Assembly (NCBI GenBank): GCA_029990175.1
Contig: JARKIP010000053.1
Span: 12,108,001 to 12,172,000, forward strand
Length of the DNA: 64,000 bases
DNA from: Petunia secreta
Taxonomy: Eukaryota; Streptophyta; Magnoliopsida; Solanales; Solanaceae
Direction: 5' to 3'
Shown: positions 54,277-64,000 of the stretch, piece after piece
Layout: each line of letters starts with the position of its first letter
How positions within the stretch are numbered: the first letter of the stretch is position 1
Program-made: the position numbers and the translations under genes
The notes under the pieces: generated by a model
The model's database searches: none
The model's input: only the letters and a program-made list of their open reading frames with translations
What the model was told of the DNA's origin: nothing

Positions 54277-54360
54277 TCAAAAGCTAATCCGGAGATTTTT
54301 CAAGTCAAAAGCTAATTCGAAGATTTTTCAAGTCAAAAGCTAATTCGGAGATTTTTCAAG
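54277..54360. repeat. 28-bp tandem repeat, three units
   Basis: Units (54277, 54305, 54333) start TCAAAAGCTAAT and end ATTTTTCAAG, with one to two differences. They lie in what would be the 5' leader of the antisense transcript. Confidence 0.9.
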
Positions 54361-54414
54361 GAACAACGCAGAGGAGATAGAAGCAAGTAAAAGGATTCTC
54401 GTCAAATGAATGCC

Positions 54415-54422
54415 TATTTATA
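54415..54422 (-). promoter_or_regulatory. Candidate TATA box of the antisense gene
   Basis: The minus strand reads CCTATAAATAGGC about 175 bp upstream of ATG 54241 and outside the LTR, so the antisense gene seems to have its own promoter. Confidence 0.5.
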
Positions 54423-54846
54423 GGAACCAAGATGCAGATCCCCAACTTCTCTCAAAGACACGTGGAGGTTATCGGGTAACTTACGACCAGATCTGGCCGT
54501 CAAAGGAAAAAGTAGGGCTAATCAAAACTTTATAGTGCCATCATTACTCTGAAGAGCAACGGTCACCTCGCAGTCAAAGGGCGACGTGTGCACGTGGCTG
54601 AGACGGTCAAAATCATTACTCTTTACCCTTGGGATACGCAGCAGTCACTTCAGAAAAACCTGCAACTCCACAGGCGTGCCAGCTGCGGTTACTTTTTCAT
54701 ACGGCGCATTTAATGCGCACGACATGAGGGCTTGTCACATATCTGATAGGATTCATACGTCATCGGGATTACATCATATGGAGATAAAAAATTCAAGGAA
54801 CTCCCGCCAACATCCATATCCACTCCTCGAACAGATACTCTGCTCG

Positions 54847-54864
54847 AGAAGTGCGGGGACTATC
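54847..54864 (+). other. Polypurine tract region (Tat)
   Basis: GAGAAGTGCGGGGACTATC directly before the 3' LTR, the form seen in Tat elements. Confidence 0.65.
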
Positions 54865-55501
54865 TGTATTGGATAAAAGCTGACTAGACTCAGAGAAACG
54901 ACACGCGTCCTACACGTGGCACGGACAGACATCCACCGGACAGACGTCTCCCACAGGCAGACTCAGGGAAGTTACAGAGCATCTCAACAGTCAGCATGGT
55001 TTAAACGGGCAGTTGATAAGATTATCGGACGCGATCATTCATTAAATGATCATTATGGCAATCGCTGCAGTCCGGCGGTTAACTCCGCTGAATGGGTGCC
55101 TGACGGTTATTCATCCAGACGGTTCCATACCCAACGGCTAGTACAACCCCAACGGGCGCCTCTCAGGCCTATAAATAACGTTTCTCTTAACCAATTGTAA
55201 GAACTTTGACTTCCTGTCTACATTATCAATAAAAATACACTCTCTCGTTCGGATATACTCTTTGTTCTTACTACTATTTTGAGCGATTGGATTATTAAAA
55301 GGGTGGACATCGACCAACTATCCCCGAAAAAAAAGGATATGATACGTTCACCTCTCTTTGTCTTCGTTTACATTTCGCTTTTGATGCTTTATACTGATAT
55401 CATTTGTTTCGCCGTACGAATCCTTAATCTCAACTAAGATCGTGACTCCGCAAATATAAATTTAATTATTAATTGGCCTAAAATCGGATCTAGGTTAAAC
55501 A
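54865..55501 (+). repeat. 3' LTR (Tat)
   Basis: 637 bp, collinear with 44107-44746. It ends GGTTAAACA and is followed by TSD GGAAG. Confidence 0.9.
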
Positions 55502-55506
55502 GGAAG

Positions 55507-55906
55507 TTTTGAGAAGGGGATTTTTTTCTAAGGAAAGAGATGGGTATAAACTGAAGAAAGAGTTGTGTTGTTGGATAGGTAAATTGAATTTTTTTTAGTG
55601 GTTTCCCTAGCCGATGGACGTGGAGTTGAATTTAGTCTCTCCTAATTGAAGAGGGAATTCCCTAGCCAAATAGGAGAGAAAAAATTTTAATTTATGTTGT
55701 TATTTTCAGAGAGGGAATTCCCTCTCCGAGTAGGAGAGAGAAAAGTAAATTTTTTTAAATCGATGAGAGAATTCTCTAGCCACTTGTAAATTTTTATTTT
55801 CAAAAAATTTGGCGAGTGAAAGTTAATATTTGGAGAGGAAATTTCGTCTCTGTGTATTTGGAGAGAGAATTCCCTAGCCAACGTAAAAGGGCAGTTTCTA
55901 TTAGTG
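55507..55906 (+). mobile_element. CACTA-like element end with palindromic subterminal repeats
   Basis: The segment ends GGGCAGTTTCTATTAGTG at 55906; its reverse complement begins CACTAATAGAAACTGCCC, the form of plant CACTA (En/Spm) termini. Before it lie four or five copies of a word around GAGGGAATTCCCT (55651, 55709, 55764, 55859), in inverted relation to those at 43387-43505. I infer one older element from about 43.3 kb to 55906 that carried the P450 scrap and was split by the Tat insertion. No clear CACTA left end was found. Confidence 0.5.
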
Positions 55907-55968
55907 TATGTGACCACGTTATATAGAAATTTTGACGTTAAAATTGAAATATTTTTATTTACTCAGTA

Positions 55969-56243
55969 CTCCCTCTGTCCCAATTTATGTGGCACCATTT
56001 CTTTTTTTGTTTGTCCCAAAAAGAATGACACCTTTTATTTTTTGACAACTATTTAATGTACCATCTCTATTTTACCCTTTTTGGGCGCTACATACTTTTA
56101 AAGCTAGCAACAACTTTTTTATTAATCAAATCTTTTTTTTTTTACTTTTTCAAGGGTAAAATTGAAACTTTATAAGGTCAACCTCTATTTTCTTAAACTC
56201 CGTATCACGTCAAATGGTGCCACATAAAATGGGATGAAGGGAG
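55969..56243. mobile_element. Stowaway-type MITE
   Basis: 275 bp with terminal inverted repeats CTCCCTCTGTCCCAATTTAT and ATAAAATGGGATGAAGGGAG, extending inward (GTGGCACCAT / ATGGTGCCAC). TA dinucleotides flank both ends (55967-55968, 56244-56245). CTCCCT ends and a TA duplication are typical of Stowaway MITEs (Tc1/mariner relatives). No coding capacity. Confidence 0.85.
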
Positions 56244-56245
56244 TA

Positions 56246-57274
56246 ATATTTTCTAACATACATAGCATTTGTTAACGGAAAGTAAAACTTTCGGTCATAC
56301 ACAACAGACTTGAAGATTTTAATCTATCCTTCCGCAACAAGTATAATTTATAGATTCGACACAAATTTTAGGAAATTGGTTTCAATTAAGTTTGAATTAT
56401 TTAAATTTACTCTAAAAGTCATGCAGTGTATAATATAGACGTTCAAACCAGCTGTTGATGTTTGCAGGTGTATTTACTATACCAACTTATTTGACAACAA
56501 GACTGGACCAACATCTATTAATTGAATTTGGAAAGTTTATATTTCCACGGAGTACTCAATACAATCAGATGAAACTTTGAATTAATACAAAAATATTGTG
56601 GATGCAAATTGCGCACTTCACTGTCTGTTTAATCTTCAGCTCCAAGTCTTTTCTTAAATGTCCCTATATAGCTACATCATTGTGGCCCGACAAAAGGCAG
56701 AATGGTAAGGCGGAGTTGTGGGTGGGTGGAGGCATGTCTCGGATAGATTCGAATTTATCTATTCGGTTCACTTAATCAATTCGAATTCGATAGAGGGAAA
56801 GGCCACTATAAAGTTAATGTGCTCCTACTGAGGTTTTGCATTCTCATGTCAAGAAATAAAAATCTATTGTTAACTAAGGGTGAAATAATTCAAACCATCC
56901 TATAACACACCTCAATAGTAGATGCGGCATTTATCTGCTGCTGAGTTTGTCAACTTAATTCATGAAATTAAATGTTATATATTGAGTCATCGACAGAAGA
57001 GGTCACCGGCGCTATGGTCTACTGTCATTTTATAAACGTATAAAATTTAAGAACATGTCAATTTACCATTTATATAGTCATTAGGCCACATCGTATAAAC
57101 ATTGTGATATTGATATTTGTAAACTGTGACCGATGATTACTAGTCAAGGCTTCAAGCAGAGACGACGTTATGTTGAGACCCCCCAAAAACCTTGGTTTCA
57201 GTTCAAACTAAATTGACTGATTAATACAGTGTGTTTTATTTTATTTGTTTTGCCATTAACCTGACAATGGGTGA
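56246..57274. other. Interval without a gene
   Basis: AT-rich, with no ORF, repeat partner or RNA gene that I can support. Confidence 0.5.
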
Positions 57275-58217
57275 TGTTGAATATAGATTTTGATGATTGA
57301 CAAATGACCTGGTGCTATGTGAACTAAAAAAAGGTTCAAAGTTAAAGGACAAGACTCGGCTGTTCGAATTGGTGTTCGAGTTTGAATTGAAAAAGGATAA
57401 GGAACAACTGAAGAACAAGTCTCAATCCAAGTTGAAGAAGGAAGAGCTACAAGCGGTGTTGAAAGGAAGCAGTTTCCCAGCGAAAAAGGATAGAAAACTT
57501 AGGCAAATTAACTTGAATTTCAAATAAGAAAATATAGGTAAACCTTATTAGAAACAGATACCAAATTGTAAAAGAAGTTCTAAGCTAATTTGAATATATT
57601 AGGCTTATTGTGAACCCTATAAATACAAGTTAATTTGACCAAAAGAAGTTACGCACTCAATAATTCTCAACAGATCAAATCGAGAGCAATCATTCGTGAG
57701 AGCTATTGTGTGCAAGAACAGAAGCAAGGCAGCAGAACCTGGAGGAGTTCGAGTTTCATAGTCTAGTCTGTTTTGTCTAGTTTCTGTTATAGGCTATCGA
57801 GTTGTAATCATACTAGCTTATTTAAAAGCAGAGAAAAAAGATTACTTTTGGTGGGGTAGTTTCAATCTTACAAGCTATAGTGAAGCTTGGAAGGTACTAG
57901 GTACTAAGAGAGTTAGTTCCTTGATTGCATTGCGCTGTAATAAACTTGCTCAGTATTCCTTTAGTGGAAAGTTTAAATCCCAAGAGTGTTGGGTCGTGGT
58001 TTTTGATCCTTTGAGCAAGGATTTATCCACGGAAAAAGCTCTGTGTTTTTATATTCCGCATTTAGTTTAAGTTTCAGAGATAGGTGAAACTTGTAGGGAA
58101 CCTGGTTCTTTGTGAGTTAGGCAATCAAGTTAAGAGCAAGTTTTTAAAGTTCGAAAATCTAATAAAGACACTATTCACCTCTCTCGAGTGTCTTACGAGG
58201 GTGCACCAGGTGTAACA
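57275..58217 (+). repeat. 5' LTR of the old copia element
   Basis: It starts TGTTGAATATAGATTTTGATG, a common SIRE LTR beginning, and ends GGTGTAACA just before the primer-site remnant. The partner copy is not in the window, so the left edge is an estimate. TATAAATAC at about 57620 is a possible TATA box. Confidence 0.6.
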
Positions 58218-58276
58218 AGTAGTATTAGAGCAGGTTCTCTAATATAAAGATTAAAATCTTGAGAAGGATCTGAATC

Positions 58277-60226
58277 ATGAGTGCACCACCGATAATAACT
58301 AAAGGATAATCCATCAATAGGCCTCCTCAATTTAATGGCCAGTACTATGGATAGTGGAAAGGTAGAATGGAAGATTTCATTCAGGCTGAAGACTATCAGC
58401 TTTGAATCATCCCAACTGATGGACCTCTTATTCCTATCATGACTGTTGGAAAACTACCTAATCAGGAAACTGTTCCTAAGGAGAAATCTGAATATACTGA
58501 TGCCGATTTTAAGATGGTTGAAAAGAATGCTAAAGCTAAGAGGCTCATCATATGTGGAATTGGTCCTGATTAATATAATAGAGTTTCTTCATACAAGACT
58601 ACAAAAGAGATTTGAGATGCACTTCAAGTGGCTCATGAAGGAACTACTCAGGTAAAGAATTCAAGGATCCAGTTGCTAAAAAGAAAGTTCGAGTTGTTCG
58701 CTATGGGAGAGACAAAATCCATCGAAGACATGATGAACAGGTTCACAATCATAACCAACGAGATGAAGTCCTTGGGAATGACTCTTACTAATGAAGACTT
58801 GGTGGAAAAATTCATAAGAATTCTCCCTAATTCTTGGGAATCCAAAGTCATAACTATCATTGATGCAAAAGAGCTAGACAAGGTTCAGTTGGATGAGCTC
58901 GTTCGTAGTCTGAAAACTCTTGAGCTGATGAAACAGTCAAGAGTACAAGTAGAACCAAAGAAAGAAAAAACTTTGGCTTTGGAAGCTACCGAGGGATCTA
59001 AGTATGAAGTCTCTCAGCATGCAATAAGTTTGGTAAATGCTGTGAGAAAGTCACTAAGTTTATAAAAGAATAGAAGGTTCGCCATAGCCAATCTAGTAAA
59101 GAGAAATAGTTTTGATAATCCAGACTATTCAGGATGTTTCAAGTGTCACAAAAAGGATCATTCTGTAAAGGATTGTCCTGTGTTGGAGATGCAGTGGAAA
59201 AAGAATAGTGTTGTAAAAGAAGGTGAACCTAAGAAGACAAAAGTCCACCCAACTCTAGTGCCATGAGGATAACGAAGAAGGAAGCCTTCTATGCTACATA
59301 GGGACCTTCTGAAAGCGACACTGACTCAGGATAAGAAGAAGAATCAGATAATAGATCTCTTTACACCAATGGCTCTTGATGAAGAACCTCCTACTTATGA
59401 TACACCTGAGGTAAGTCTTGATGACTTGAAAACAAAACTTCCTACTTGATCCTTAAGAGAGTTAAATATGCTTTCACTTACATTGATTGAAGGTATTGAA
59501 AGTCTAAGGGCTGAGAAGGAACAATTGCTTTCAGAGAAGGACCAATTGTTCTCAGTTGTGTCTGATTATAAAATAAAGAATAAAAACTTGGATGAAGCTA
59601 AAACTGTACTAAAAATTTAATCTGCATCTAGTAATGCTCACGTTTTTCAAGTTAAACAGAAAGTCTCAGCCTTTGAACTTGAAAACCAGAAATTAAAGGA
59701 ACAGGTGTTTGATGAGCAAAAGAAAGTTTCTACACTTGAAATTGAGAATCTTAAATTGAAAGAAGTTTCTGGTAAGCAAGTAGTTAGTGAGGCTCAAATC
59801 AACCTTGAAACTGAGGTTAAAAAGTAAAACAAAGTTCTGCATCAGAAAACTGAGAAGAACCAAGTTTTTCAAGAAAAGGTTGATAAGGCTAACTATGAAC
59901 TTACCATGCTCACTAAATGAAACAAGTCTTCAGAAGCTTTAAACTGGTTGCATGAAAATCATAACACAGGTAAAATGGCTTAGGGCATAGGAAACCTTTA
60001 CCCGCCTGGAATCCTAATAGTAAATATATAGGACTTCCTTGCAATAAACTTTCCTTTCTGTATGGAAAAACTGGTCATTATAGAAAAGAATGTGATATTG
60101 CAAAAAGGGAAGTTATAAAGAACTTAGAGTCGGGTTTACCTTATTGGGCTAGAAAAGACTTGATTCATCCATTCTATCACAAAAAGGGACCCAATCTAGT
60201 CTGGGTTCCTGTTACTAACCCCTGAT
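58277..60226 (+). pseudogene. gag of the old copia element
   Basis: ATG 58277 encodes MSAPPIITKG and then TAA. The frame continues with PPQFNGQYYG, several stops, and an intact stretch 58628-59065 (AHEGTTQVKNSR, RILPNSWESKVITII) that matches the gag of the young element. Knuckle 1 is CFKCHKKDHSVKDCP (about 59135). The second knuckle near 60060 has lost its first Cys (YGKTGHYRKEC). A coiled-coil linker lies between. Confidence 0.8.
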
Positions 60227-60232
60227 TATGTT

Positions 60233-60575
60233 TTGCAGGCTGGACTGAGAAGGAACAGTCCAAGCTGGATTCTTAATTGTGGGTGTTCCAGGCACATGAC
60301 CGAAGATAGAAGAAACTTTCTCTCACTCGCAATATTTCAAGGGGGTAGTGTGGCTTTTGGAGGAGGCAAAAGTGGTAAAATTGTTGGTATTGGAAAGATT
60401 GGGAGGTCTCTCAACCATGCTATTAAAAATGTACTCTTTTTGGATGGATTGAGGCATAACCTATTGAGTATCTCCCAACTATGTGACAGATGAAACCAAG
60501 TTAGATTCATGTCTGTATGATGCACTGTGAAGAATCTGTAGACTGGTGAAGTAGTAATGGAACGGAAACGAGCTA
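60233..60575 (+). pseudogene. Protease region of the old copia pol
   Basis: It shows WILNCGCSRHMTEDR, so the catalytic DSG has become NCG, then SVAFGGGKSGKIVGIG and LLSISQLCDR. A TGA near 60491 and the insertion at 60581 interrupt it. Confidence 0.8.
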
Positions 60576-60580
60576 ACAAT

Positions 60581-61525
60581 TAATAAGTTTGTATTTTACC
60601 AACTTAAAGACTACTTTAAACTTTCATTTTTGAATCCAAAAGCGACATTTTGTGTCATTAACATCGTGAATTGCTTAGTTTCAGGTTATAATGAATTCGC
60701 GTGTATCTTCGAATCTTAATTCATATATCAATCCAATATCTATGTTTGAAATCATTTCATCATTATACTACATTTTGATTGTTTTGATTTAAACCCTAGT
60801 TATGAGTAGCTAAATTCATAACTAGGGGTGTAAATATGCTATAGTGATCGAAAATTAATGGGTGTTGTTCCATTTCACTAACTATAACATAAGTATCAAT
60901 TATCCAACTCCCCAATACCATAACATAAAAATTCTAAAATCATTGATATTTGGTAGTTCTCTTCTAAATTGCTAGTTAAAGACTCATAAGAGATTAATTA
61001 GTATAGAATAGTGGAGTTGGCGAGGATTTGGGTTGATATGCTATTCATATAGACTAACCTATCTAAAAGGAGCTACGTTCAGAAGAGGTCTCCTTTCCTC
61101 AGGTCCTGGAGTAGTGCTTCGAGCATTCAACTAAGGCTTTGACGAGCGGGTTGTGAAAGATCTCTTCTACGCCGGAAGGATTCTAGAGATCACAATAGGA
61201 AGACTCGACCATAATTATACTTGTGTTGGGAAAGTGAAGTGAAAATACCCGTTGGTTGGAAATCACTATTAGTTGTTTACATCCCTAGTCTCGTAATATG
61301 AAATCAACTTACTTGCCTTAATTTGTATGCCTTGTAGTTAATCGCAGCTTTAATTATATCAAACTCCACTTATAGGACTCAATATTAAACTCCGTTTGAC
61401 TTTCTATTTGCAACTCTCTTACTTGACAAGTTAGTTCCCTTGGGAAATCGACCCCGACTCACATCGGGTATTATACTTTGACGACCGTCCCTCACCATTA
61501 AAGGTGTAGGATTGAGCGTGGATCA
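60581..61525. mobile_element. Probable solo LTR inserted in the old copia pol
   Basis: The pol reading text before 60580 joins the text after 61530 when this segment is removed, and the 5-bp ACAAT is duplicated at its ends (60576-60580, 61526-61530). The segment ends GATCA and holds GGGAAATCGACCCCGACTCAC at about 61442, typical of gypsy LTR 3' parts. It starts TAATAAG, so the expected TG may have mutated to TA. No ORF. Confidence 0.65.
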
Positions 61526-61530
61526 ACAAT

Positions 61531-64000
61531 GTATACAAATCAATGTTAGGTTCTCTTCAAGAGAATAATTTAAGTTGTATGTGCTTGATAATGATACACA
61601 ATTGTGGCCTAAAAGATTAGGACATGCAAGCTTGACTCAGTTGAATAAGTTGGTGTCAAAAGACCTAGTTCATGGATTGCCAAGCAAGAGGTTCGATAGC
61701 ATCAAAATCTATGTTGCTTGTGTGAGGCGGAAACATGTAAGATCTTCATTCAAGTCAAAGAAGGTTTTGAGTACTTCTAAACTACTTGAGGTTGTTTACA
61801 TGGACTTATGTGGGCCAATAAGGGTAAGGAGCTGAGGAGGTAAGAAGTTTGTGACGATGATTGTTGATGACTACTCCAGATACACGTAGACCTTGATTTT
61901 CAGATCTAAAGATGAAGCGTATGAAATGTTTGAGGACTGGGCAAAGATTGTACAGAAGAACTAGGGTTCCAACTTATGAGTATTAGGTGGTACCATGGAA
62001 CTGAGTTTGAGAATGCTAAATTTACTGAGTATTGCAATAAACATGGTGTGGATCACAACTTCTCTGTACCAAGGATCCCTCAACAAAATGGAGTAGTTGA
62101 AAGGAAGAACAGGTCCTTAGAGGATATGGCTAGAACTATGTTATTATCAAGCAGCTTGGAAAAGAATTTTTGGGCTGAAGTAGTTAACACCGTATGATAT
62201 TTACTGAATTGATGTTTTATCCGTCCTCTACTAGAGAAAAATCCCTATGAGTTGATAAGAGGAAGAAAACCCAACATTGCACATCTAAGAGCTTTTGGAT
62301 GCAAGTATAATAATGAGAAGGAACCTCTGGGGAAGTTTGATCTTAGAAGTGATGAGTCCATCTTCATGGGATATTCTCTGCAAAGCAAGGCTTATAAAGT
62401 TTTCCACAAAAGAACCTTGACTGTGGAAGAAAGTGTGCATGTGGTATTTGACGAATCTGAAGTTATTGCAAAGAAAGGAGAAGATGATTCTCAATAAATT
62501 GGATTGGCTAGAGATGAACCTACTGAAGACCCTGAGAGACTGGAAGAAAATAGAGCTGACCAAAGTGATGATAAGGATCAGACTCAAAGGGAACAATGAG
62601 ACAATCAGACAGGGGAACTGAAGAACTAGAAGAGGACAATTCTAATACAGTTGGTCTCTCTGATGGTACATCTCAGAACATTCAACCTAGATCATGGAAA
62701 CATAAAAGTTCCCACCCATTGGAAAACCTCATCTCTGATCTGAATACGGGAATTGTTACTAGAAGAGCTTTGAATAACTTTTGTTCATTCTATGCATTTC
62801 CTTCGGTCATAAAACCTAAGAATGTATGAGAAACACTTGAGGATCCAGATTGGGTGATTGCTATGCAAGAGGAACTTCATCAGTTTGAACGGAGTAATGT
62901 GTGGAACCTGGTCCCTCGACCTAAAGACAGGTCTATCATTGGAACTAAATGGGTATTCAGAAAAAAACTGGATGAACATGGTATAGTAACTAGGAACAAA
63001 GCAAGAATGGTGGTTCAAGGTTATAGTCTAGAAGAAGGGATAGATTATGATGAAACCTTTTCACCTATTGGTAAAATGGAAGTCATTAGGATGCTGATAG
63101 CTTTTGTAACTTGCGTAGAATTTAAGCTGTATCATATGGACGTAAAGAGTGCATTCCTTAATGGGTATCTGAATGAAAAAAAATGTATGTGGTTCAACCA
63201 CCTGGGTTTGAAAATTCAGAGTTCCTGATTATGTCTACAAACTTGACAAGGCGCTATATGGGTTGAAACAGGCTCCTAGGGCTTGGTATGAAAGGTTGTC
63301 ACGGTTCTTATTGAAGAATAAATTTACAAGAGGAAAGATAGACAAAACATTGTTCCTAAGAAAGAAATCCAAGGACCTGGTGATTGTTCAAGTATATGTA
63401 GATGAAATCATCTTTGGAGATGGGCAGTGAGTTTGAGATGAATATGATGGGTGAGCTGAATTTTTTTTTAGGCTTAAAAATCAAACAAACTCAGGAAGGC
63501 ACAATGATTCATCAGCAGAAGTACATCAAGGACTTGTTGAGGAAATGTGATATGAAGACTGCTAAGGATATGAGAAAACCTATAGCCGCTAGAACTAAGT
63601 TGGATTCTGGATGAAACTGGTGCTTCAATTAATAAAACTAAGTACAGAGGAATAATTGGGTCACTACTATATTTAACGGCAAGTCTTCCAGACATTATTT
63701 ATAGTGTAGGGTTGTGTGCAAGGTTTCAATTAAAACCAAAGGAGTCACACTTAACAACAGTCAAGAGAATGTTAAGATATTTGAAAGAAACTCAAGATCT
63801 GTGCTTATGGTATTCAAAAGGTGGAAGCTTTGATCTAATTGATTCTGCTGATGCTGACTATGCTGGTCACTTGGTTGATAGAAAAAGTACATTTGGGATG
63901 GCACACTTCTTAGGTCCTTGTATTGTTTCAGGAGCTACAAAGAAGCAGAATTCAGTAGCATTATCTATAGTAGAGGCTGAATATGTAGCAGCTGCTTTAT
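61531..64000 (+). pseudogene. Integrase, RT and RNase H of the old copia pol
   Basis: In order: pre-integrase (PKRLGHASLTQLNKL), integrase core with a damaged second Asp (RWYHGTEF) but RIPQQNGVVERKN kept, RT (WVFRKKLDEHG, YHMDVKSAFLNGYL, VYVDEIIFG where the second catalytic Asp is Glu), and the start of RNase H (DSADADYAG, EAEYVAAAL). There are many stops and shifts. It runs off the window. Confidence 0.85.

Larger units (their letters stand above)
44107..55501 (+). mobile_element. Tat-lineage Ty3/gypsy element with antisense gene
   Basis: LTRs of 640 and 637 bp (44107-44746, 54865-55501) start TGTATTGG and end TTAAATA or TTAAACA. They are flanked by GGAAG and differ at roughly fifteen positions, so the insertion is clearly older than the elements at 20946 and 36812. 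The interior has gag, protease, RT, RNase H, a second (archaeal-type) RNase H as in the Tat lineage, integrase, a tRNA-like segment, and a four-exon gene on the opposite strand. Gag-pol has several stops and two frameshifts. Confidence 0.9.
57275..64000 (+). mobile_element. Old Ty1/copia element, SIRE type, truncated by the window edge
   Basis: A 5' LTR (57275-58217), a decayed primer site (TAGTATTAGAGC at about 58220), gag with the two-knuckle SIRE layout, and pol up to RNase H at base 64000. Nearly every domain is interrupted by stops, many at Trp or Gln codons. A separate 0.95-kb insertion sits inside pol. The 3' LTR lies outside the window. Confidence 0.85.

Noticed and set aside
57297..57527. 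76-codon Lys-rich frame
   Set aside because: Falls within the LTR of the old copia element and has no recognisable features.
1..64000. CRISPR arrays, prophage or bacterial operons
   Set aside because: No spaced direct repeats or bacterial gene order; introns, LTR elements and plant families show this is plant nuclear DNA.

Overview
The window is a repeat-dense stretch of plant nuclear DNA, almost certainly eudicot and possibly Solanaceae (the family is a weak guess from the style of the repeats and one host gene). Seven or more LTR retrotransposons, a Mutator-like element, MITE and CACTA remnants and gene scraps surround one recognisable host gene, a short VQ-motif protein at 42505-42846 (-).

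Layout. 1-9.3 kb: a decayed minus-strand Ty3/gypsy element, followed by the leader and broken ORF of a related non-autonomous element running off the left edge. 9.3-10.2 kb: a pol tail, a leader and a second, diverged LTR, so three internal regions seem to lie in tandem around shared LTRs. 10.3-12.1 kb: minus-strand copia debris. 14824-20683: a non-autonomous Tat/Athila-type element with 1.3-kb LTRs, a tRNA-Asp-like primer site and TSD AGCAA. 20946-30707: a very young, apparently intact Ty1/copia element of SIRE/Maximus type (minus strand, TSD CAACC) with gag, pol and a third ORF that has its own TATA box. 32746-36317: a Mutator-like element with about 330-bp terminal inverted repeats, a 10-bp TSD and a broken FAR1-like transposase. 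36812-42433: a young non-autonomous gypsy element (TSD TAGTG) with a 965-codon ORF carrying a retropepsin-like domain without the catalytic motif. 42.5-44.1 kb: the VQ gene and a P450 fragment. 44107-55501: a Tat-lineage gypsy element (TSD GGAAG) with decayed gag-pol, a tRNA-like segment and a spliced antisense gene with its own TATA box. 55.6-56.2 kb: a CACTA-like end and a Stowaway-type MITE. 57.3-64.0 kb: an old plus-strand SIRE-type copia, split by a probable solo LTR and cut by the window edge.

The least ordinary signals are: (a) an 11-bp self-complementary motif, GGAMCWGKTCC, found exactly 19 times across the young copia element and in all three codon phases; (b) the orphan protein family with a catalytically dead retropepsin-like domain, present as an old and a young copy; (c) two unrelated elements that each carry an extra nuclear-protein-like gene behind a TATAAATA box; (d) a tRNA-like segment with intact A and B boxes inside the Tat element. 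All coordinates and motifs were read by eye; no similarity search was run.
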